Shown: piece after piece, positions 15,755 through 19,349 of the stretch | Numbering within the stretch: position 1 is the stretch's first letter | Layout: each line of letters starts with the position of its first letter | Origin: Paracoccaceae bacterium | GTDB taxonomy: Bacteria > Pseudomonadota > Alphaproteobacteria > Rhodobacterales > Rhodobacteraceae | Reading direction: 5' to 3' | Assembly (NCBI GenBank): GCA_023263735.1 | Contig: JALQUQ010000008.1 | Coordinates: 1-19,349 of the forward strand | DNA length: 19,349 nucleotides | Translations under genes and position numbers: made by a program | The notes under the pieces: model-generated | What the model saw: the letters and a program-made list of their open reading frames with translations, nothing else | Database searches by the model: none | What the model was told of the DNA's origin: nothing

Positions 15755-16003
15755 TCAAAAAGACAGATTTTCATCCGTTCCGGCTGCACTTTTGCCTGCT
15801 ACCGATGGAACTCATTCGAGATTTTGATATCGAAAGGGACAGGCGTGATGGCGCGCCCAATCTTTGGCCTGTTACTCCCCAGGTGCAGGCAGCGACCTTT
15901 TCGGAAGCCGGTATTCTCCTCGATCCTTCCCTTCAGCATTCCGCGCCATCACACCTTTCTCCCTCCCTCTTGACCCTTGACCCGCGCCATAGCACCAAGG
16001 GGC
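15755..16003 (+). other. non-coding gap with a possible 41-codon ORF
   Basis: A 249-base gap in an otherwise tightly packed operon, AT-richer at its left end. A 41-codon ORF (15848-15973, MARPIFGLLL...) has a partial ribosome-binding site GGGACAGG ahead of its ATG but an arginine- and serine-rich sequence with no recognisable family. A longer overlapping frame from 15751 looks non-coding. TTGACC occurs twice, at 15970 and 15977, without a good -10 box. I see no hairpin with a U-tract. The gap may hold an internal promoter for the PqiA-like gene and radA. Confidence 0.35.
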
Positions 16004-16432
16004 ATGAAATGGCTGAACCTGACCCTTTTGATCCTTTTTCCGGTTGCGTTGTTTTCGCCCCTGATGCGGGCCGGGCTTTTGCCGATTTTTGGGCTGGATG
16101 AAATCTCGGTCATCAGCGGCCTGCAAAGCCTGTGGGGCAGCGATCCGGTTCTGGCCCTGATCGTCACGACGATGGCGGTTTTTGCGCCTCTGCTGAAAAC
16201 GCTGGGGCTGGCGTTGATCGATTTCAACCTTTTGTCGCCACGGGTTTTGCCTGTCCTGCATGGTCTGGGCAAACTGGCGATGGCCGATATCTTCCTGATT
16301 TCGCTTTATATTGTTCTGGTCAAGGGGATGGGGCTGGCGACGGTGGAAACCGCGTGGGGCCTTTATCTTTTTACGGGCTGCGTGCTGCTTAGCCTTTTCC
16401 TGTCGCATCACGCGGCCAAGGCCAAGCCTTGA
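16004..16432 (+). CDS. PqiA-like membrane protein (single half)
   Basis: 142 residues from the ATG at 16004 (MKWLNLTLLIL). Paraquat-inducible protein A is an inner-membrane protein that partners the MCE protein PqiB in envelope lipid transport; the E. coli protein has two such halves and over 400 residues, this one has a single half. Hydrophobic segments are near 3-21, 48-72, 93-109 and 115-135. The best family signature is LHGLGKLAMADIFLISLYIVLVK (85-107), which corresponds to the W-x-M-x-D-V-F helix of PqiA. The cysteine pairs that open longer PqiA proteins are absent. The start is uncertain: AAGGGG lies only one base from the ATG, and an in-frame TTG at 15977 would add nine residues. It is close to radA (31 bases). 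Confidence 0.78.
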   Translation: MKWLNLTLLILFPVALFSPLMRAGLLPIFGLDEISVISGLQSLWGSDPVLALIVTTMAVFAPLLKTLGLALIDFNLLSPRVLPVLHGLGKLAMADIFLISLYIVLVKGMGLATVETAWGLYLFTGCVLLSLFLSHHAAKAKP

Positions 16433-16463
16433 TAGCGCGCGTCGTCCGGGCTAGTCCTGCGAC

Positions 16464-17822
16464 ATGAGCAAGAACACAGCCTCTTTCACCTGTTCCGCCT
16501 GCGGTGCTGTTCACAAAAAGTGGCAGGGTCGCTGCGATTCCTGCGGGGCATGGAATTCGATCGTCGAAGAGGCCCCGCTGTCCTCGGGCCCCAAGGCTTT
16601 GGGCGCCAAGGGCCGATCCATTCCCCTGACCGATCTGGCCACCGAAGAATCGCCGCCCCCCCGCGCCGGTTCGGGCATTGCCGAACTTGACCGGGTGCTG
16701 GGCGGGGGGCTGGTTCCGGCCTCGGCCATTCTGGTGGGCGGCGATCCGGGCATCGGGAAATCGACCCTTTTGCTGCAAAGTGCGGCAAGCTTTGCCAACA
16801 ATGGCCTGAAATGTCTGTATATTTCTGGCGAAGAGGCCGCATCTCAGGTGCGGATGCGCGCCCAACGGCTGGGCCTGACCCAATCGCCCGTGGCCCTGGG
16901 CGCCGAAACCAATCTGCGCGACATCCTGACCACGCTGGATGAGGAACGCCCCCATCTGGCGATCATCGATTCGATCCAGACCATGTGGCTGGATACGGTC
17001 GAGGCGGCCCCCGGTTCGGTCAGCCAAGTCCGCGCCGCCGCGCATGAGCTGGTGACCTTTGCCAAACGGCGCGGGGTTGCCGTGGTCATCGTGGGCCACG
17101 TCACCAAAGAGGGGCAAATCGCGGGCCCCCGTGTGGTGGAACATATGGTCGACACGGTCCTTTATTTCGAAGGCGAGCGCGGCCATCAGTTCCGCATCCT
17201 TCGGGCCGTGAAAAACCGCTTTGGTCCGGCCGATGAAATCGGCGTCTTTGAAATGACCGGCGCGGGCCTGTCCGAGGTTGCCAACCCATCGGCGCTTTTC
17301 CTGTCGGGCCGCGACAGCCCCGCCCCCGGTTCCGCCGTCTTCGCGGGAATCGAGGGCACGCGCCCCGTGCTGACAGAAATTCAGGCCCTTGTCGCCCCCT
17401 CAACCCTCGCCAGCCCGCGCCGCACGGTGGTGGGTCTCGACTCGGGCCGCGTCTCGACGATTCTGGCGGTGCTTGAGGCCCGCTGTGGAATCCCCTTTAC
17501 CGGGCTCGATGTGTTTCTGAATGTGGCCGGTGGCCTGCGTGTTACCGAACCCGCCGCCGATCTGGCCGTGGCCGGAGCGCTGCTTTCCGCCCGCGAAGAT
17601 GTGGCAATTCCGCCAGACATGGTGCTTTTCGGGGAAATCTCGCTGTCGGGGGCCCTTCGTCCCGTGGGGCAAACCGAAAACAGGTTGAAAGAAGCGTCGA
17701 AACTTGGTTTTCAACAGGCCACAATTCCGTCCCGGTCCAAAACCGGGGGGGGCGAGGGTATGCGCTTGCGCGAAATGGCGGATCTGACCGCCTTTGTCGG
17801 TGAGATGTTCGGGGCCGGATAG
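16464..17822 (+). CDS. radA: DNA repair protein RadA (Sms)
   Basis: 452 residues, full length. RadA is a RecA-related motor that acts on recombination intermediates and promotes branch migration. The N-terminal zinc finger has C10-x2-C13-x10-C24-x2-C27. The motor follows with Walker A GGDPGIGKS (92-100), a YISGEEA segment, a Walker-B-like LAIIDSIQT strand and the RadA-specific KNRFG motif (250-254). The C-terminal part (about 285-452) is the Lon-protease-like domain, with LDVFLNVAGGLRVTEPAADLAVAGALLS and FGEISLSGALRPV; it is a scaffold in RadA. Nothing is missing. No clear ribosome-binding site precedes the ATG. cvpA follows after 19 bases, so radA and cvpA are probably cotranscribed. Confidence 0.97.
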   Translation: MSKNTASFTCSACGAVHKKWQGRCDSCGAWNSIVEEAPLSSGPKALGAKGRSIPLTDLATEESPPPRAGSGIAELDRVLGGGLVPASAILVGGDPGIGKSTLLLQSAASFANNGLKCLYISGEEAASQVRMRAQRLGLTQSPVALGAETNLRDILTTLDEERPHLAIIDSIQTMWLDTVEAAPGSVSQVRAAAHELVTFAKRRGVAVVIVGHVTKEGQIAGPRVVEHMVDTVLYFEGERGHQFRILRAVKNRFGPADEIGVFEMTGAGLSEVANPSALFLSGRDSPAPGSAVFAGIEGTRPVLTEIQALVAPSTLASPRRTVVGLDSGRVSTILAVLEARCGIPFTGLDVFLNVAGGLRVTEPAADLAVAGALLSAREDVAIPPDMVLFGEISLSGALRPVGQTENRLKEASKLGFQQATIPSRSKTGGGEGMRLREMADLTAFVGEMFGAG

Positions 17823-17841
17823 GCACCGCAGGAGAGGTGGG

Positions 17842-18408
17842 ATGGAAGGTTTTACGATCATTGATGCGGTGGCGGCGGGTGTCATCGTCTTGTCCGCCAT
17901 TCTGGCCTATTCGCGTGGCCTTGTGCGCGAAGCCTTGGCGATTGCTGGCTGGATCGGTGCGGCCATCGCGGCCTTCGTCTTTGCGCCTTCGTTCCAGCCC
18001 CTGATCAAGGAACTTCCCGTCGTCGGAGAGTTTCTGGGCAACAGCTGCGAATTGTCGATCATCGGGGCCTTTGCCGCCGTCTTTGCCGTGGGTCTGGTGA
18101 TCATGGCCCTGTTTACGCCGCTTTTTGCCTCGGTCGTGCAGCGTTCGGCCGTGGGGGGCGTTGATCAGGCGCTTGGCTTTCTTTTTGGCGTCGCGCGGGG
18201 CGTCCTCCTCGTCGCCGTGGCCTTTATCGTCTATGACCGTGCGATGGGGTCCAATGCGGTTCCCATGGTTGACGGGTCCCGCTCGGCCAAGGTCTTTGCC
18301 ACCTTTCAAACCAACATCGACGATAAAATCCCCGCCGATGCCCCGGGTTGGATCATGGCCCGTTACAACGACTTGACCGCTATCTGCGCCAAGCCTTCGG
18401 GCACCTGA
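17842..18408 (+). CDS. cvpA: CvpA-family membrane protein
   Basis: 188 residues from the ATG at 17842, preceded by AGGAG at 7 bases. CvpA was first linked to colicin V production in E. coli, where its gene also lies directly upstream of purF; its biochemical role is still unclear and has been tied to envelope stress and bile-salt tolerance. Four hydrophobic segments lie near 5-22, 32-50, 71-95 and 113-131. The signature YSRGLVREALAIAGWIGA at 23-40 and a GGVDQALGFLFGVARG block at 105-120 are typical. The polar C-terminus (132-188) is cytoplasmic or periplasmic by unknown topology. A gap of 128 bases with promoter-like signals separates it from purF. Confidence 0.93.
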   Translation: MEGFTIIDAVAAGVIVLSAILAYSRGLVREALAIAGWIGAAIAAFVFAPSFQPLIKELPVVGEFLGNSCELSIIGAFAAVFAVGLVIMALFTPLFASVVQRSAVGGVDQALGFLFGVARGVLLVAVAFIVYDRAMGSNAVPMVDGSRSAKVFATFQTNIDDKIPADAPGWIMARYNDLTAICAKPSGT

Positions 18409-18414
18409 GGCTGC

Positions 18415-18432
18415 GGGCCCCTCGCCCCTTTT
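18415..18432 (+). terminator. weak terminator-like hairpin after cvpA
   Basis: GGGC (18415-18418) pairs with GCCC (18424-18427) around a five-base loop, followed by CTTTT. A four-pair stem and four U are below the usual strength, so it would at most attenuate readthrough from cvpA into purF. Confidence 0.3.
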
Positions 18433-18474
18433 CCGCCGCAACGCAGCAAAGTGAACAAAAATCCATTTTCCGCA

Positions 18475-18504
18475 CGTGACAGCGGCGTGACACTGGCCTA
18501 AACG
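18475..18504 (+). promoter_or_regulatory. purF promoter region with tandem CGTGACA repeat
   Basis: CGTGACA occurs at 18475-18481 and again at 18486-18492, exactly 11 bases apart, one helical turn. GTGACA of the first copy can serve as a -35 box with TAAACG (18499-18504) as -10 after 17 bases. The second copy would then lie inside the spacer, a usual place for a repressor or activator site. The -10 match is weak and no known regulator is assigned. Confidence 0.35.
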
Positions 18505-18505
18505 G

Positions 18506-18536
18506 GGGGCGACACAGCCCAAGATGGAGTCGCCCC
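18506..18536 (+). promoter_or_regulatory. perfect 8-bp inverted repeat abutting the purF start codon
   Basis: GGGGCGAC (18506-18513) is complementary to GTCGCCCC (18529-18536) with a 15-base loop. The right arm ends at the base just before the ATG, and the ribosome-binding GGAG (18526-18529) lies in the loop with its last G in the stem. As RNA it would hinder initiation; as DNA it would be a palindromic operator near the predicted transcription start. Confidence 0.5.
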
Positions 18537-19349
18537 ATGCGCCCCTTCCTCTCGCATCCGTTCGACGACGACAAACTCAAGGAGGAATGCGGGATCTTCG
18601 GCGTCATCGGCCTGACCGATGCGGCGAATTTCGTGGCCCTCGGCCTGCACGCCCTGCAACATCGCGGGCAAGAGGCCGGCGGCATCGTCAGCTATCATCC
18701 CGACCACGGCTTCAACTCGGCCCGCCGGTTCGGCTATGTGCGCGACAATTTCACCAAAGCCGATGTGATGGCCACCCTGCCCGGCGAACTGGCCATCGGC
18801 CATGTGCGCTATTCGACCGCCGGGTCCAAGGGCGCGACAGCCATTCGCGACGTGCAGCCCTTCTTCGGCGAATTCTCGATGGGCGGCTGCGCCGTGGCCC
18901 ATAACGGCAACCTGACCAACGCTGCCCAATTGCGCCGCGATCTGATCGAACGCGGATCGATCTTCCAATCCTCCTCGGATTCGGAATGCATCATCCATCT
19001 GATGGCGCGCTCGATGCAGAAGAACCTGTCCGAACGCATCAAGGATGCGCTGCGGGCCTGCGAAGGGGCCTTTTCCGTCGTCGCCATGACCCGCACCAAA
19101 CTGATCGGCGTGCGCGATCCGCTGGGCGTGCGTCCGCTGGTCTTGGGCCGTCTGGGCGATCATGGCTGGGCCCTGTCGTCGGAAACCTGCGCGCTCGACA
19201 TCATCGGCGCCGAATTCGTCCGCGAAATCGAACCGGGCGAAATGGTGGTGATCGAAGGCAACAAGATCATCTCTTCGCGCCCCTTCCACCCGGCCGTTTC
19301 GCGCTTTTGCATCTTTGAACAGGTCTATTTCTCGCGCCCCGACAGCATC
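18537..19349 (+). CDS. purF: amidophosphoribosyltransferase, 3'-truncated by the window edge
   Basis: The first 271 codons are present, still open at the right end. PurF transfers the glutamine amide to PRPP, the first committed step of purine synthesis. Start ATG at 18537 with GGAG 7 bases upstream. Residues 1-17 (MRPFLSHPFDDDKLKEE) are a propeptide; cleavage would expose C18 as the N-terminal nucleophile in CGIFGV, as in the processed Bacillus type. The N-terminal nucleophile amidotransferase domain shows LHALQHRGQEAGGI (38-50), HVRYSTAGS (89-97), VAHNGNLTN (120-128) and the IGVRDPLGVRPL segment. The phosphoribosyltransferase half with the PRPP motif would follow beyond the edge. The order cvpA-purF is conserved in many proteobacteria. 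Confidence 0.97.
   Translation, partial: MRPFLSHPFDDDKLKEECGIFGVIGLTDAANFVALGLHALQHRGQEAGGIVSYHPDHGFNSARRFGYVRDNFTKADVMATLPGELAIGHVRYSTAGSKGATAIRDVQPFFGEFSMGGCAVAHNGNLTNAAQLRRDLIERGSIFQSSSDSECIIHLMARSMQKNLSERIKDALRACEGAFSVVAMTRTKLIGVRDPLGVRPLVLGRLGDHGWALSSETCALDIIGAEFVREIEPGEMVVIEGNKIISSRPFHPAVSRFCIFEQVYFSRPDSI

Noticed and set aside
15751..16101. 116-codon frame starting as TTGA at the end of the four-helix gene
   Set aside because: No ribosome-binding site, no bias at third positions, no recognisable family, and it runs out of frame into the PqiA-like gene.

Overview
The window reads as chromosomal DNA of a GC-rich alphaproteobacterium, most likely a member of the Rhodobacterales (Rhodobacteraceae/Paracoccaceae). 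The reasons are the strong G/C bias at third codon positions, the alphaproteobacterial look of DnaB, RadA and PurF, and the right-hand gene order dnaB-alr-(ABC transporter)-radA-cvpA-purF, which I remember from that order. Identifications rest on motif recognition and recollection of families; no database search was possible.

Left part (1-8755). A MoxR-type AAA+ ATPase (minus strand) is followed by a surface-glycan-type locus. One long minus-strand protein combines a DXD glycosyltransferase-like domain, a Rossmann-like middle domain and an alpha/beta-hydrolase-like C-terminal domain. Diverging from it are three plus-strand glycosyltransferase genes with 4-bp stop/start overlaps. All three carry the same GT-A-type domain (NEG motif, DxDE/Y motif, NHYA..S.ES(F/Y)LVK motif). 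The first has an extra N-terminal half that may be a decayed copy of the fold. The last gene is a free-standing relative of the hydrolase-like domain with an altered nucleophile elbow. It sits directly behind an intrinsic terminator whose U-tract abuts its ribosome-binding site. I consider this five-gene locus the least described part of the window.

Middle part (8817-12604). pyrC (dihydroorotase) and pyrE (orotate phosphoribosyltransferase) serve pyrimidine synthesis. They are separated by a small ORF that overlaps both. A strong terminator ends pyrE. Upstream of dnaB are two DnaA-box-like 9-mers two helical turns apart. The 5' end of dnaB is damaged in this sequence: a plausible N-terminal segment ends at an in-frame TAG, a 60-base scrambled, AT-richer stretch with stops in two frames follows, and the normal helicase frame then resumes in another phase. 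Since dnaB is normally essential, a sequence error or a recent lesion is the first question.

Right part (12734-19349). alr (alanine racemase), an MlaE-type permease, an MlaF-type ATPase and a four-helix membrane protein overlap by 1-4 bases, so they look like one operon. A half-size PqiA-like membrane protein, radA, cvpA and the 5' part of purF follow. No MCE (MlaD/PqiB) substrate-binding gene is present beside the permease and ATPase. The purF leader has a direct heptamer repeat and a perfect 8-bp inverted repeat ending at the base before the start codon. No tRNA, rRNA, CRISPR array, insertion sequence or prophage gene was seen.
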